Assembly (NCBI GenBank): GCA_036563245.1
Contig: DATCMU010000029.1
Span: 183,943 to 247,942 of the forward strand
Length of the DNA stretch: 64,000 bases
Direction of reading: 5' to 3'
Origin: DATCMU01 sp036563245
Lineage (GTDB): Bacteria > Pseudomonadota > Alphaproteobacteria > Rhizobiales > Devosiaceae
Shown piece after piece: positions 38,813 to 49,559 of the stretch. The number at the start of each line of letters is the position of its first letter. Position 1 is the stretch's first letter. The position numbers were made by a program, and so were the translations under genes. The notes under the pieces were generated by a model. It worked only from the letters and a program-made list of their open reading frames with translations. It searched no databases and was not told where the DNA came from.

Positions 38813-39241
38813 ATGACCGCTACGACAAGTCTCGATGCCGAAGACCTGACACTGCTTGAAGCGGCGAACCGTGTGCGCGCCAATGCCCACGTGCCCTATT
38901 CGCATTTCGCTGTGGGGGCGGCGATCCTGGCGGATGACGGCAGGATCTACGCCGGCTGCAATATAGAGAACGCCGCCTATCCCGAAGGCAATTGCGCCGA
39001 GACGTCGGCCATCGCCGCCATGGTGATTGGCGGGGGCAAACGCATCGAGCGGATCCTCGTCACCGGCCCGGGCGACGTTCCGGTGACCCCGTGCGGCGGC
39101 TGCCGGCAGCGTATCCGCGAATTCGCCGCGCCCGACGTGCCGGTCATCTGCTGTTCGGACAAGGGATCGCCGCTGATAACCTCTCTGGCCGGCCTCCTGC
39201 CGCATTCCTTCGGTCCCAACCACCTGGAGGCAAGCCAATGA
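38813..39241 (+). CDS. cdd: cytidine deaminase
   Basis: Converts (deoxy)cytidine to (deoxy)uridine; 142 residues, the short tetrameric type. Visible are VPYSHFAVGAAI, the NCAETSAIAAM motif with the catalytic Glu and first zinc Cys, and PCGGCRQRI with the other two zinc Cys. It overlaps the nucleoside phosphorylase start by 4 bases. An 89-base gap without a clear terminator separates it from the permease gene. Confidence 0.95.
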   Translation: MTATTSLDAEDLTLLEAANRVRANAHVPYSHFAVGAAILADDGRIYAGCNIENAAYPEGNCAETSAIAAMVIGGGKRIERILVTGPGDVPVTPCGGCRQRIREFAAPDVPVICCSDKGSPLITSLAGLLPHSFGPNHLEASQ

Positions 39242-40035
39242 ACTGGGCAGCCAACCACATCCGGACGCGCGCCGGCCGCGAGCCCATCGAGGCGGGCCTG
39301 ATCCTGGGGTCCGGCCTTTCCGATATCGGGGACATGCTGGAGGATCGCGTCTCTGTTCCCTATGCCGATCTCGAAGGTTTCCCCGAGGGGCACGGCGTTT
39401 CGGGGCACGGACGCGATCTGCTTGTGGGGCGCCTCGGCGGCCGCCGTATCGCCGTGCTGACCGGCCGCGCGCACTATTACGAGGAAGGCAGGCCCGGGGT
39501 GATGCGCCCGGCGCTCGAAACGCTGGCCGACCTTGGCGCGGCAACGGTGCTGCTGACCAATTCGGCCGGTTCGCTCAACGAGGCGGTGCGGCCGGGCGAC
39601 CTCATGATGTTGAGCGATCACATCAATTTCTCGGGCACGAACCCCTTGATCGGGGAGCCCGAGGATCGCCGCTTCGTCAATCTTGTTGACGCCTATGATC
39701 CGGGCCTGCGACAAAAGGCCATGGGCGCGGCGGCCCGGCTGGGGATCGGCCTTTCTCAGGGCGTCTACATGTGGTTCTCCGGCCCGTCCTTCGAAACGCC
39801 TGCCGAGATCCGCATGGCAAGAATGCTCGGCGCCGATGCGGTCGGCATGTCCACCGTGCCCGAAGTGATCGTTGCGCGCATGCTTGGCCTCAGGGTCTGG
39901 GCCTGCTCCTCGGTCACCAACATGGGGGCCGGAATGGCCAAGGAAACGATCTCACACGAACAGACAAAGACCGTCGCCAGGTTTGGCGCGGACAAGCTCA
40001 AGCGCCTCATCGCGGCGCTGGTGGAGGCGCTATGA
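39238..40035 (+). CDS. purine-nucleoside phosphorylase (trimeric type)
   Basis: Cleaves purine nucleosides with phosphate to base and (deoxy)ribose 1-phosphate; 265 residues. Family motifs are LILGSGLSDI, GRAHYYEEGRPGVMRPALE, NSAGSLNEAV, SGPSFETPAEIRM, GMSTVPEVI and SSVTNMGAGM. The start overlaps cdd by 4 bases and the stop overlaps deoC by 4 bases. A longer in-frame reading upstream runs inside cdd and is not real. Confidence 0.94.
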   Translation: MNWAANHIRTRAGREPIEAGLILGSGLSDIGDMLEDRVSVPYADLEGFPEGHGVSGHGRDLLVGRLGGRRIAVLTGRAHYYEEGRPGVMRPALETLADLGAATVLLTNSAGSLNEAVRPGDLMMLSDHINFSGTNPLIGEPEDRRFVNLVDAYDPGLRQKAMGAAARLGIGLSQGVYMWFSGPSFETPAEIRMARMLGADAVGMSTVPEVIVARMLGLRVWACSSVTNMGAGMAKETISHEQTKTVARFGADKLKRLIAALVEAL

Positions 40036-41021
40036 ACCTCAGAGCCGTAGACGCGCCCGCAGGCGAGGCGGGTCATCAGCGCAATCCCGGTTTTCCGCTC
40101 GACCTCGACTGGGTGGAGCGCGTGCGCATGAACCGCTCGGCCCTTGAACGCCGTGGCGCCACCATCGGCGCGCGCCGGTCGGTCAAGAAGGACTGGCAGG
40201 CGGCCTGGCTGCTGCGCGCCATCACCCTGATCGACCTGACCACGCTCAATTCCGACGATACGCCGGGCCGGGTCGAGCGGCTTTGCGCCAAGGCGCGGCA
40301 CCCGGTGCGCGACGATATTCTGGAAGGACTTGGGGCGCAAAAGCTGGACGTGAAGCCCGCCGCGGTCTGCGTCTATCACGCCTTCGTGGACACGGCGGCG
40401 CGGGCGTTGCAGGGCACCGGCATCGGTGTTGCCGCGGTCTCCACGGCCTTTCCGCACGGTCTTGCCCCGGTTGCCACCAAGGTCGCGGAGATCGAGGCAT
40501 CGGTTGCCGCCGGCGCGACCGAGATCGATATCGTGATCGAGCGCCAGATGGTGCTGCTTGGCGACTGGCAGGGCCTCTACGACCAGATCCGCGCCTATCG
40601 CAAGGCGTGTGGAGAGGCGCATCTGAAAACCATTCTGGGCACCGGTGAACTGGCGACGCTCAACAACGTCGCCAAGGCGTCGCTGGTGTGCATGATGGCG
40701 GGGGCCGATTTCATCAAGACCTCGACCGGCAAGGAGAAGGTCAACGCCAACCTGCCGACCTCGCTGGCCATGATCCGGATGATCCGCTGGTTCCACGAAA
40801 TGACCGGCATCGAGATCGGCTACAAGCCGGCGGGCGGCATTTCCACGGCCAAGGACGCGCTCACCTACATGGCGCTGATCAAGGAAGAACTGGGCACTCA
40901 CTGGCTCAAGCCGCACCTTTTCCGCTTTGGCGCCTCGTCGCTACTCACTGACATCGAGCGTCAGCTCGAACACAACGCCACCGGCCATTATGCGGCCGAT
41001 TACCGGCAACCCATGGTGTAA
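40032..41021 (+). CDS. deoC: deoxyribose-phosphate aldolase
   Basis: Splits 2-deoxyribose 5-phosphate into glyceraldehyde 3-phosphate and acetaldehyde. The 329 residues include about 60 N-terminal residues before the barrel, like the larger eukaryote-type DeoC. The Schiff-base Lys is in ADFIKTSTGK, and the second catalytic Lys in EIGYKPAGGIS. The start overlaps the phosphorylase stop. The aldehyde dehydrogenase gene follows after 3 bases, so its likely substrate is the acetaldehyde made here. Confidence 0.95.
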   Translation: MNLRAVDAPAGEAGHQRNPGFPLDLDWVERVRMNRSALERRGATIGARRSVKKDWQAAWLLRAITLIDLTTLNSDDTPGRVERLCAKARHPVRDDILEGLGAQKLDVKPAAVCVYHAFVDTAARALQGTGIGVAAVSTAFPHGLAPVATKVAEIEASVAAGATEIDIVIERQMVLLGDWQGLYDQIRAYRKACGEAHLKTILGTGELATLNNVAKASLVCMMAGADFIKTSTGKEKVNANLPTSLAMIRMIRWFHEMTGIEIGYKPAGGISTAKDALTYMALIKEELGTHWLKPHLFRFGASSLLTDIERQLEHNATGHYAADYRQPMV

Positions 41022-41024
41022 CCC

Positions 41025-43394
41025 ATGAACATCGCACAGATTTTCCAGACCCTCGACTACGGCCCGGCCCCTGAAGGCCCGGCGCCGGCAAATGTCTGGC
41101 TCGAAACGCATGGCCGCCAGTTCGGCCATTTCATCGGCGGCAAGTTCACCAGGCCCGGCGAGACTTTCGCCACCGAGAACCCGGCGACCGGCGAAGTCCT
41201 GGCCCGGATCACCGACGGCACGGTTGAGGACGTCGACAAGGCGGTGAAGGCCGCGCGATCCGCGTTCAAGACCTGGAGCGAACTGCCCGGATACGAGCGG
41301 GCGAAATATCTCTACGCCATCGCCCGGCACATCCAGAAGGAAAGCCGCCTGTTCGCCGTGCTCGAGACCATGGACAACGGCAAGCCGATCCGCGAAAGCC
41401 GGGATGCCGATATCCCGCTGGCGGCGCGGCACTTCTACCACCACGCCGGATGGGCCCAGCACATCGCGCGCGAATTCCCCGACCGGGTTCCGTACGGCGT
41501 GTGCGGGCAGATCATCCCGTGGAACTTCCCGCTCCTGATGCTGGCCTGGAAGATCGCGCCGGCGCTTGCTGCAGGGAATACGGTAGTGCTCAAGCCCGCC
41601 GAGTTCACCTCGCTCACCGCCCTGCTGTTCGCCGAAATCTGCCAGCGTGCGGGGCTGCCCGACGGGGTGGTCAATATCGTCACCGGCCAGGGGGAAACGG
41701 GCGCCGCGCTCGTCGAGCACAAGGGGGTCGACAAGATCGCCTTCACCGGCTCGACCGAAGTGGGCAAGATCATTCGCAAGGCGACGGCGGGCACCGGCAA
41801 GGGACTGTCGCTCGAACTGGGCGGCAAGAGCCCCTACATCGTCTTCGAGGATGCCGATCTCGACAGTGCCGTCGAAGGGCTGGTCGATGCGATCTGGTTC
41901 AACCAGGGCCAGGTGTGCTGCGCGGGTTCAAGGCTTCTGGTGCAGGAGAGCATCGAAAAGGCATTCATCGCCAGGCTCAAGGCGCGCATGGCCAGGCTGC
42001 GCGTCGGCGATCCGCTGGACAAGTCGATAGACATCGGCGCGCTGGTCGCCCCGGTGCAGGTCAAGCGTATCCAGGACCTGCTGGCCGCCGGCAAGAAGGA
42101 GGGCGGCAGCTATTACGAGCCGGACGGTCCGCTGCCGAACCAGGGCTGCTTCATGCGCCCCATGCTGGTCACCGACGTCTCGCCTGCCCATACCCTGGTA
42201 CAGGAGGAAATCTTCGGCCCGATCCTCGTCTCGATGACCTTCCGCACGCCCGACGAGGCGGTGGCGCTGGCCAACAACACCCGGTATGGGCTGGCCGCGA
42301 CCATCTGGAGCGAGAACATCAATCTCGCCCTCGATATTGCGCCGCGCATCAAGGCGGGTGTTGTATGGGTGAACTGCGCCAATACCTTCGACGCGGCGGT
42401 GGGGTTCGGCGGCTATCGCGAATCCGGCTTCGGCCGCGAGGGTGGACGCGAAGGCATGTCGGTCTATCTCAAGCCGGCGTTCGAGAAGAAGCTGGCACCG
42501 CCAAAGCCGCAAAAGACGGCGACTGGTATGGGGTCCGACGAACCGCGCGGCATCGATCGGACCGCCAAGATGTATATCGGCGGCAAGCAGGCCCGCGGCG
42601 ACAGCGGCTATGCGCGCGTCGTGCTCGGTCCGGACGGGCGGGAGATCGGCGAAGTGGCCGATGGCAACCGCAAGGATATCCGCAACGCCGTCGAGGCCGC
42701 CCGCAAGGCGCTCGGCTGGGCCGGGACGACCGCGCATCTGAGATCGCAGATCCTCTATTTCCTCGGCGAGAACCTCGACTACCGCAAGGCCGAATTCGCC
42801 GACCGCATCCGCCAGCAGACCGGTGCGACACCCGCTGCGGCCAGAAAGGAAGTCGAGCTTTCCGTCGAGCGCCTGTTCGCCTTCGCCGGCTGGGCCGACA
42901 AGTATGACGGCGCGGTGCACAACCCGCCAATGCGCGCCGTCGCGGTGGCCATGGTCGAGCCCCTGGGCGTGATCGGCATTGCAGCGCCTCTCGAAGCCCC
43001 GCTGCTTGCGTCGGTCTCGATGCTGGCGCCGGCCATTGCCATGGGCAACACTGTGGTGCTGGTTCCCTCCGAACTGCATCCCCTGTCCATGACGGATTTC
43101 TACCAGGTGGTCGAAACTTCGGATGTGCCGGGCGGCGTGATCAATATCGTGACCGGCGACAATCCCGCCCTCGCCAAGGTGCTGGCCGAGCATGACGGGG
43201 TCGACGGGCTGTGGTTTGCCGGACCCGCCGACTGGTCGGCGGAAATGGAGCGCGCCTCGATCGGCAATCTCAAGCAGACATGGACCAGCCGCGGCCTTGG
43301 CTTCGACTGGACCGACAAGGCGTCCCTCGAGGGCGACTATTTCCTTTCCCGCGCCACCCAGGTGAAGAACATCTGGGTGCCCTACGGAGCATAG
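41025..43394 (+). CDS. double-domain aldehyde dehydrogenase (ALDH16-like)
   Basis: A 789-residue protein with two aldehyde dehydrogenase modules. The first (residues about 1-490) is complete: PWNFPLLMLAWKIAPALAAG, FTGSTEVGK, the general-base Glu in LELGGKSP and the catalytic Cys298 in GQVCCAGSR. The second (about 515-789) keeps NAD-fold blocks such as MVEPLGVIGIAAPLEAPLL and GGVINIVTGDNPAL but has no catalytic Cys motif and is shortened. This resembles the ALDH16 family. In this operon it probably oxidises acetaldehyde from DeoC to acetate; that is an inference. Confidence 0.92.
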   Translation: MNIAQIFQTLDYGPAPEGPAPANVWLETHGRQFGHFIGGKFTRPGETFATENPATGEVLARITDGTVEDVDKAVKAARSAFKTWSELPGYERAKYLYAIARHIQKESRLFAVLETMDNGKPIRESRDADIPLAARHFYHHAGWAQHIAREFPDRVPYGVCGQIIPWNFPLLMLAWKIAPALAAGNTVVLKPAEFTSLTALLFAEICQRAGLPDGVVNIVTGQGETGAALVEHKGVDKIAFTGSTEVGKIIRKATAGTGKGLSLELGGKSPYIVFEDADLDSAVEGLVDAIWFNQGQVCCAGSRLLVQESIEKAFIARLKARMARLRVGDPLDKSIDIGALVAPVQVKRIQDLLAAGKKEGGSYYEPDGPLPNQGCFMRPMLVTDVSPAHTLVQEEIFGPILVSMTFRTPDEAVALANNTRYGLAATIWSENINLALDIAPRIKAGVVWVNCANTFDAAVGFGGYRESGFGREGGREGMSVYLKPAFEKKLAPPKPQKTATGMGSDEPRGIDRTAKMYIGGKQARGDSGYARVVLGPDGREIGEVADGNRKDIRNAVEAARKALGWAGTTAHLRSQILYFLGENLDYRKAEFADRIRQQTGATPAAARKEVELSVERLFAFAGWADKYDGAVHNPPMRAVAVAMVEPLGVIGIAAPLEAPLLASVSMLAPAIAMGNTVVLVPSELHPLSMTDFYQVVETSDVPGGVINIVTGDNPALAKVLAEHDGVDGLWFAGPADWSAEMERASIGNLKQTWTSRGLGFDWTDKASLEGDYFLSRATQVKNIWVPYGA

Positions 43395-43400
43395 ATTTCA

Positions 43401-44725
43401 ATGGTTTTTCTTCCCCAGGAAGTCATCGCGCGCAAGCGCGACGGGGCGACGCTGACTGCTGATGAGATCCGCCGTTTCATCGAAGGCTTCCGGCTCGGCA
43501 CTGTGACGCATGCGCAGGCGGCGGCTTTTGCCATGGCGGTCTACTTCCGCGACATGACGATTGCCGAGCGGGTCGCCCTGACCGAGGCCATGCGCGATTC
43601 GGGCAAGGTTCTCGACTGGTCCGACCTCGACGGCCCGGTGGCCGACAAGCATTCGACCGGCGGGGTGGGTGACAACGTCTCGCTGATGCTGGCTCCGATC
43701 CTTGCTGCCTGCGGGGTCTACGTGCCCATGATCTCGGGCCGGGGCCTCGGGCATACCGGAGGCACGCTCGACAAGTTCGAAGCCGTCCCCGGCTACAACA
43801 CCAATCCCGACAACGAAACCTTCCGCAAGACGGTGCGCGAAGTGGGCTGCGCCATCATCGGTCAGACAGACGACCTTGCACCCGCCGACCGCACGCTCTA
43901 CGCAATTCGCGACGTGACAGGGACGGTAGAGAGCATTTCGCTCATCACCGCCTCGATCCTGTCCAAGAAGCTCGCCGCCGGCCTTGGTGCGCTGATCCTC
44001 GACGTCAAGAGCGGTTCGGGCGCGTTCATGAAAACACCCGAGGACGCGCGGCACCTGGCCGACAGTCTTGTCACCGTCGCCAACGGCGCGGGCCTGAGGA
44101 CCGGGGCGCTGATCACCGACATGAACGAACCGCTGGCAAGCGCGGCCGGCAACGCTCTGGAGGTGAGGAATGCGGTCGACTTTCTCACGGGCGCGCACCG
44201 CGATCCCCGGCTGGTCGAGGTTACCCTGGAACTGTGCGCGGCAACCCTGGTTCTTGCCGGCAAGGCCAGCGAACCTGGCGAGGGCTTGAGCGCCGCGCGG
44301 CATGCGCTTGAGAGCGGAGCGGCAACCGAGCGTTTCGCCCGCATGGTCAGCGCTCTGGGCGGGCCGGCCGATTTCATCGACAACATGGACGCCTACCTCG
44401 AAGCCGCGCCCATCGTGCGCGATGTCTTCGCGCCAAAGGCGGGTACCGTCAGCACCATCGACGCGCGCGGCGTGGGCATGGCCGTGGTGGCGCTTGGCGG
44501 TGGTCGGCGTACGCCGTCCGACCGGATCGATCACGCCGTGGGTTTCGACCGCCTTCTTGGCCTGGGAAGCGAAGCCAATGCACAAACGCCGCTCGCCCGG
44601 ATCCACGCCCGCGACGAAACCAGCGCTGCCGAGGGCGCGCGCCGGCTCATCGAAGCGTACCAGACCGGCGGCCGGCTGACGGCTCATCCGCTGATTGCCG
44701 ACACCATCATGCCGGAGGACAAGTG

Positions 44726-44726
<1 letters not shown>
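43401..44726 (+). CDS. deoA: thymidine phosphorylase
   Basis: Phosphorolysis of thymidine and deoxyuridine; 441 residues. The family signature is SGRGLGHTGGTLDK, preceded by KHSTGGVGDNVSLML, and LDVKSGSGAFM follows. It starts 6 bases after the aldehyde dehydrogenase stop, and its stop TGA overlaps the deoB start. Confidence 0.96.
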
Positions 44727-45943
<1,217 letters not shown>

Positions 45944-46031
45944 GCATGAAGCGGCTGAACCGTCCATCCGGTCTTCCCGCGTGGCTCCGCAGGCGCTAGA
46001 AACCAGAAAAAGCCACGGTCAGGGGGATTTC

Positions 46032-46661
46032 ATGCAGGGCGTTACAGTCGTCGATCATCCGCTTGTGCAGCACAAGCTCACGATCATGCGCAACAAGGAG
46101 ACCTCGACCGCCGGCTTTCGGCGTCTCCTGCGCGAGATCGCCCACCTCCTGTGCTACGAGGTCACCCGCGACCTCGAACTCGATACGGTGCTGATCGAGA
46201 CCCCGCTCGAACCGATGGACGCGCCAACCCTCAAGGGCAAGAAGCTGGTTTTCGCCTCGATCCTGAGGGCCGGCAACGGGCTGCTCGAGGGCATGCTCGA
46301 CCTGGTGCCGGCCGCCCGCGTCGCCCATATCGGGCTCTATCGCGATCACGAAACGCTGCAGCCGGTCGAGTACTACTTCAAGGCGCCGTCAGACATATCC
46401 GACCGGCTGGTGATCGTGGTCGATCCCATGCTGGCGACCGCCAATTCGGCCATTGCCGCAGTCGATCGGCTGAAACGGCGCGGCGCCAACAAGGTGCGGT
46501 TCCTGTGCCTGCTCGCCGCGCCCGAGGGCGTCGAGCGGTTCACCCGGGCTCATCCGGACGTGCCGGTCTTCACCGCCGCAATCGACCAGCGACTCAATGA
46601 AAAGGGCTATATCGTTCCCGGCCTCGGCGATGCCGGCGACCGCATGTACGGCACGCGCTAG
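46032..46661 (+). CDS. upp: uracil phosphoribosyltransferase
   Basis: Salvages uracil to UMP using PRPP; 209 residues. Conserved are HPLVQHKLTIMRNKET at the N terminus, SILRAGNGLLEGML, the PRPP loop VVDPMLATANSAIAAV and the C-terminal uracil-binding YIVPGLGDAGDR. The start at 46032 has AGGGGGA upstream. An 88-base gap from deoB shows no obvious terminator, so it may be in the same transcript. Its last 4 bases overlap the convergent HAD gene. Confidence 0.96.
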   Translation: MQGVTVVDHPLVQHKLTIMRNKETSTAGFRRLLREIAHLLCYEVTRDLELDTVLIETPLEPMDAPTLKGKKLVFASILRAGNGLLEGMLDLVPAARVAHIGLYRDHETLQPVEYYFKAPSDISDRLVIVVDPMLATANSAIAAVDRLKRRGANKVRFLCLLAAPEGVERFTRAHPDVPVFTAAIDQRLNEKGYIVPGLGDAGDRMYGTR

Positions 46662-47275
46662 CCCTTCAGCGGCAGCCCCAGCGAAACCAGCTCCGCCCGC
46701 AGGCCTTCAGGCGATTTGAAGTGATGCGCCTTCATGCCGAACTTGCGCGCCGCGATCACGTTCGCCTCGTTGTCGTCGATGAACACGCAGGAATCCGGAG
46801 CAAGTCCATAGCGCTCGCACAAGACGCGATAGATGCGGATATCGGGCTTCACCAACTTCTCGAGCCCGGAAACCACGATGCCGTCGAACTTCTCCAGGAA
46901 TGGCCAGTCCGGCAGGACGGTCACGAACTTCTCCCATGAGAAATTGGTGATCGCGAAAGTCGGAACGTCTGCGGCGACCAGTTCGTCGTGAATGGCGACA
47001 GTGCCCTCGATCACACCGCCCAGGGTTTCGCGCCAGCGCGTGTCATAGGCCTGGATTTCCCGCCAATAGCGGGGAAAGCGCGTGATCAGCTTGGCGACGC
47101 CCTCGGCATAGATATCGCCGGCATCGAATTCGAGATTCCAGTCGAGTGTGCAGATCTCGTCGTGAAACCACTGCGCATCTTCCTCGCTGTCGAACAGCTT
47201 GCGGAACAGGTACATCGGGTTCCAGTCGACGAAAACGCCGCCAAGGTCGAATACGGGGATCAGGCTTTCGGTCAT
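46658..47275 (-). CDS. HAD-family hydrolase
   Basis: A 205-residue haloacid-dehalogenase-like hydrolase. The nucleophile motif is FDLGGVFVDWNP, where the second Asp is replaced by Gly as in the epoxide-hydrolase/YihX-like subgroup; motif II is AITNFS, the Lys lies in LEKLVKPDIRIY and motif IV is VFIDDNEANVIAA. The substrate is unknown. ATG 47275 gives the normal N terminus; a longer frame is open upstream without support. Confidence 0.88.
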   Translation of the reverse strand: MTESLIPVFDLGGVFVDWNPMYLFRKLFDSEEDAQWFHDEICTLDWNLEFDAGDIYAEGVAKLITRFPRYWREIQAYDTRWRETLGGVIEGTVAIHDELVAADVPTFAITNFSWEKFVTVLPDWPFLEKFDGIVVSGLEKLVKPDIRIYRVLCERYGLAPDSCVFIDDNEANVIAARKFGMKAHHFKSPEGLRAELVSLGLPLKG

Positions 47276-47419
47276 GGCATTCGCTTCCCGCCGTATCGGC
47301 AACTCCGGTAGGGCGGCTATGGCACGCCGACCGCGTCGCTTCAAGCGGATACGCCGCCACAGGCGGGGATTTCGCCGGTGAAATGTGGAGTGGTCAACTG
47401 ATTGCGCTTCGGGGCGGCG

Positions 47420-47983
47420 CTAGCTGGTGACGTCGATCTTTCCGCCGAAACGGGGCAGGTAGAAGCCCTCGTGGTACATGTTCATGTCATTGGTGATGAC
47501 AAGGCCGAACAACGACTTGTACGAATACACCGCCTCGGCCACGATGATATAGCCGCCCGCGGCCATGCTGGCGGTCTCCGGCGGCAGGGTGAACGATGCG
47601 TTCTGGGTGTGGGCTGTTGCGCCGTTATACGCATAGCTCCAGTAAACCTTCGCGGTGCCGTCGCTGGCCACCTGAATGCAGCTGACCACCTGCTTGAGGT
47701 TCGTCTTGTTGTAGGGCAACAGCATCAGCTGTGCTGCCTTGAAGTAGTCGGTCAACTGGGTCTGGGTGATGGTATCCTCGCTGCGCGACACGAGGTCGCC
47801 CAGCGAGCCCACCAGCGTGGTCACCTTGCGGTCGACTGTGATCGCCTGACTGGCCTCGATCGAGCCGATATAGAGGATCAGCATCACCGGCAGGACGAGG
47901 GCGAATTCGACCGCCGCGATCCCCTCGCGCTCCCTTGCCAGGCGGGCAACCAGACCAGCGAACTTGCGCAAACGGGTGAACAT
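47420..47983 (-). CDS. TadE/TadG-like pseudopilin
   Basis: A 187-residue protein with a short basic N terminus, the TadE-type motif EREGIAAVEFALVLPVMLILYIG forming a single hydrophobic helix (EGxAAVEFAL), and a periplasmic domain. It follows the second TadE-like gene by 9 bases on the minus strand, close to the flp/cpa genes, so it is probably a minor pilin of the Flp pilus. Confidence 0.87.
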   Translation of the reverse strand: MFTRLRKFAGLVARLAREREGIAAVEFALVLPVMLILYIGSIEASQAITVDRKVTTLVGSLGDLVSRSEDTITQTQLTDYFKAAQLMLLPYNKTNLKQVVSCIQVASDGTAKVYWSYAYNGATAHTQNASFTLPPETASMAAGGYIIVAEAVYSYKSLFGLVITNDMNMYHEGFYLPRFGGKIDVTS

Positions 47984-47992
47984 GGCGATCCC

Positions 47993-48553
47993 TCAGAACG
48001 GTTCGTTGCGGAACACCCGCACGCTGCCGAGCAGGCGCGAACCGTCAGGCTGGTCGGCAAGGTTCAATCCCGCGAAGTCGAAAAGCGCCGGCCACTTGTA
48101 GAACGCCTGCACCATGACGATGCTCGAACCTGCGCCGGGCTGGTAGGTTTCCGTGAACTTCCAGCTTCCATCGTTCGGGTCGATCGGCTGCAGGTCCAGC
48201 GCGGTGCTGGCGCTGTTGAAGTCGGTGATCGTGGACACCTTGATCTTGAGATCGTTGCAGTTGAACAGGCCGAATAGCTTGTCGCAGACCTGCGTGCGGA
48301 ACCCGCTGGAGCCGATGCTGGAGGCTTGCGCCTGCCCGGTGCGGATCAGACGGGATGCGTCGCCGACCGCGGAATCAAGGACCTGTCCGGCAAAGAAGAT
48401 CAGGGAGGTCTCGATCATCGCGCCGACCAGCACGAAGAACGGAACGGCAAGCAGGGCAAATTCGATAAGCGTTACGCCGCGCTCGTCGCGCACGAACCCC
48501 TTGCGCGAGATCGCGTTCAATCGCTCAAGGATTGCTCTGCCGGAAGCTGGCAT
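47993..48553 (-). CDS. TadE-like pseudopilin
   Basis: About 186 residues from ATG 48553. The motif RDERGVTLIEFALLAVPFF and the following hydrophobic helix define a TadE-type minor pilin; the periplasmic part has two Cys (QVCDKLFGLFNCNDL) that may form a disulphide. Alternative starts at 48595 and 48625 would lengthen a charged leader; 48553 is chosen because AGGTGG lies just upstream. It forms a unit with the next TadG-like gene. Confidence 0.85.
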   Translation of the reverse strand: MPASGRAILERLNAISRKGFVRDERGVTLIEFALLAVPFFVLVGAMIETSLIFFAGQVLDSAVGDASRLIRTGQAQASSIGSSGFRTQVCDKLFGLFNCNDLKIKVSTITDFNSASTALDLQPIDPNDGSWKFTETYQPGAGSSIVMVQAFYKWPALFDFAGLNLADQPDGSRLLGSVRVFRNEPF

Positions 48554-48733
48554 CGGCCACCTACCCAATTCCGCCCTGGCTTCCCGCCGCGACATGCGGC
48601 GGGAGCGCCTTCGTGTTGCGGCCATGCATGGGCCGCCCGAGAGGCACAGGATAAGCGATCATGCCTAAGCTTTGGTTAGGATGGGGCGGATTCGGCCTGC
48701 GGTTTGGTCAGGCGGTAAACCAAAGGTAAACGC

Positions 48734-49195
48734 CTACTTGGCGCTGCTCTGCACCATTTGCGCCGACGACGCGGCGACCGAGGTGAAATTGGGGTCGTCG
48801 CCAAGCATGATCACCGGTTGGCAGGTGGGCGAGCAGGCCAGGGTTGAACGGGCCGCCCCCATATAGACCGTCATTGCGTCCTTCTCGGAGGCGACGACCT
48901 CGATCAGGGTGTCGGCGATCGGATTGCCGCCGCTGTCGAGCACGATCAGGTTGGTCTTTCCGTAGCTCTTTCCCGTGAGCACCAGGGTCTGCGGGTCCTG
49001 GATGGTGACATCGGCAATGCCGGGATTGCCCACGATCACGGTCGAGGCCGGCGAATTGATCCGCAGGATACGCGCCATGTTCACCGTCACCGAGACCGGC
49101 GCGGTGTCCTTTGCGGCTGCCGGGGCCAGCGTCGGCGCCTGGGCGATTGCCCCCAGGGCAAGTGCGGCGATGAGCATGCGTAGCTTGGCGGACAT
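48734..49195 (-). CDS. stand-alone secretin N-terminal domain protein (pilus assembly)
   Basis: A 153-residue exported protein: signal peptide LIAALALGAIAQAP..APAAA, then a domain with ARILRINSPASTVIVGNPGIADVTIQD and GKSYGKTNLIVLDSGG, the same kind of N-terminal domain as found in CpaC (compare VIIDLPVDAHEVIVSQPSIA and GVGETNIFFLDVNG at 51761-53179). It lacks the secretin pore domain. A CSPTC pair lies near the C terminus. The start at 49195 gives the signal peptide. It lies upstream of the two TadE-like genes on the minus strand. Confidence 0.85.
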   Translation of the reverse strand: MSAKLRMLIAALALGAIAQAPTLAPAAAKDTAPVSVTVNMARILRINSPASTVIVGNPGIADVTIQDPQTLVLTGKSYGKTNLIVLDSGGNPIADTLIEVVASEKDAMTVYMGAARSTLACSPTCQPVIMLGDDPNFTSVAASSAQMVQSSAK

Positions 49196-49269
49196 GGTGC
49201 GAACCTGAAAGTTGCTTGCCTTGCGGTTGGCGCACAGTTTCACGCCGAATGGTGAATATTTGGCAAACG

Positions 49270-49302
49270 TTCGCCCCGGCCGCCTTGCCTGGCCGGGGCG
49301 AA
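49270..49302. repeat. perfect 12-bp inverted repeat in the flp/secretin-domain intergenic region
   Basis: TTCGCCCCGGCC (49270-49281), a 9-base loop and GGCCGGGGCGAA (49291-49302). It is a strong hairpin on either strand but lacks a T-run, so it is not a standard terminator. It is about 75 bases upstream of the minus-strand secretin-domain gene and might act in its 5' leader. Confidence 0.7.
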
Positions 49303-49314
49303 GGGGCGGCAACC

Positions 49315-49356
49315 ACGCGCGCGGGCGCGCGAACAACGCGCGGGCGCGCGGAAGAC
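49315..49356. repeat. CG-rich direct repeats upstream of flp
   Basis: The 14-base unit CGCGCGGGCGCGCG occurs twice and is followed by a shorter CGCGCGG, the copies being separated by AACAA and GAAGA. The stretch is nearly pure C and G and could vary in length by slippage. No gene lies within the 452-base interval 49196-49647 that contains it. Confidence 0.7.
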
Positions 49357-49544
49357 GCGCGGAAGAGATGACCGGGCTGCCGCGTCCCGGCGCATCTGCC
49401 GACCGGCCTGGCACTCGTTTGGGGCCGACCCGGAGCCACCCCGCAGGGAAGGGTTTCAGGGTGAATCAAATGCGATTCGTTTTGGTAACCATCTGATAAT
49501 CATGCGAAATATTAGGGCGAATGCGTGGCTTGTGGCGTCCGCGA

Positions 49545-49559
49545 TTAACCCAATCTCAA
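49545..49559 (+). promoter_or_regulatory. near-consensus CtrA-like box upstream of flp
   Basis: TTAACCCAATCTCAA reads TTAA-N7-TCAA, one base off the CtrA consensus TTAA-N7-TTAA. It is about 90 bases before the flp start. In Caulobacter pilA is CtrA-dependent, which makes the position plausible, but a one-mismatch site can arise by chance. Confidence 0.35.
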
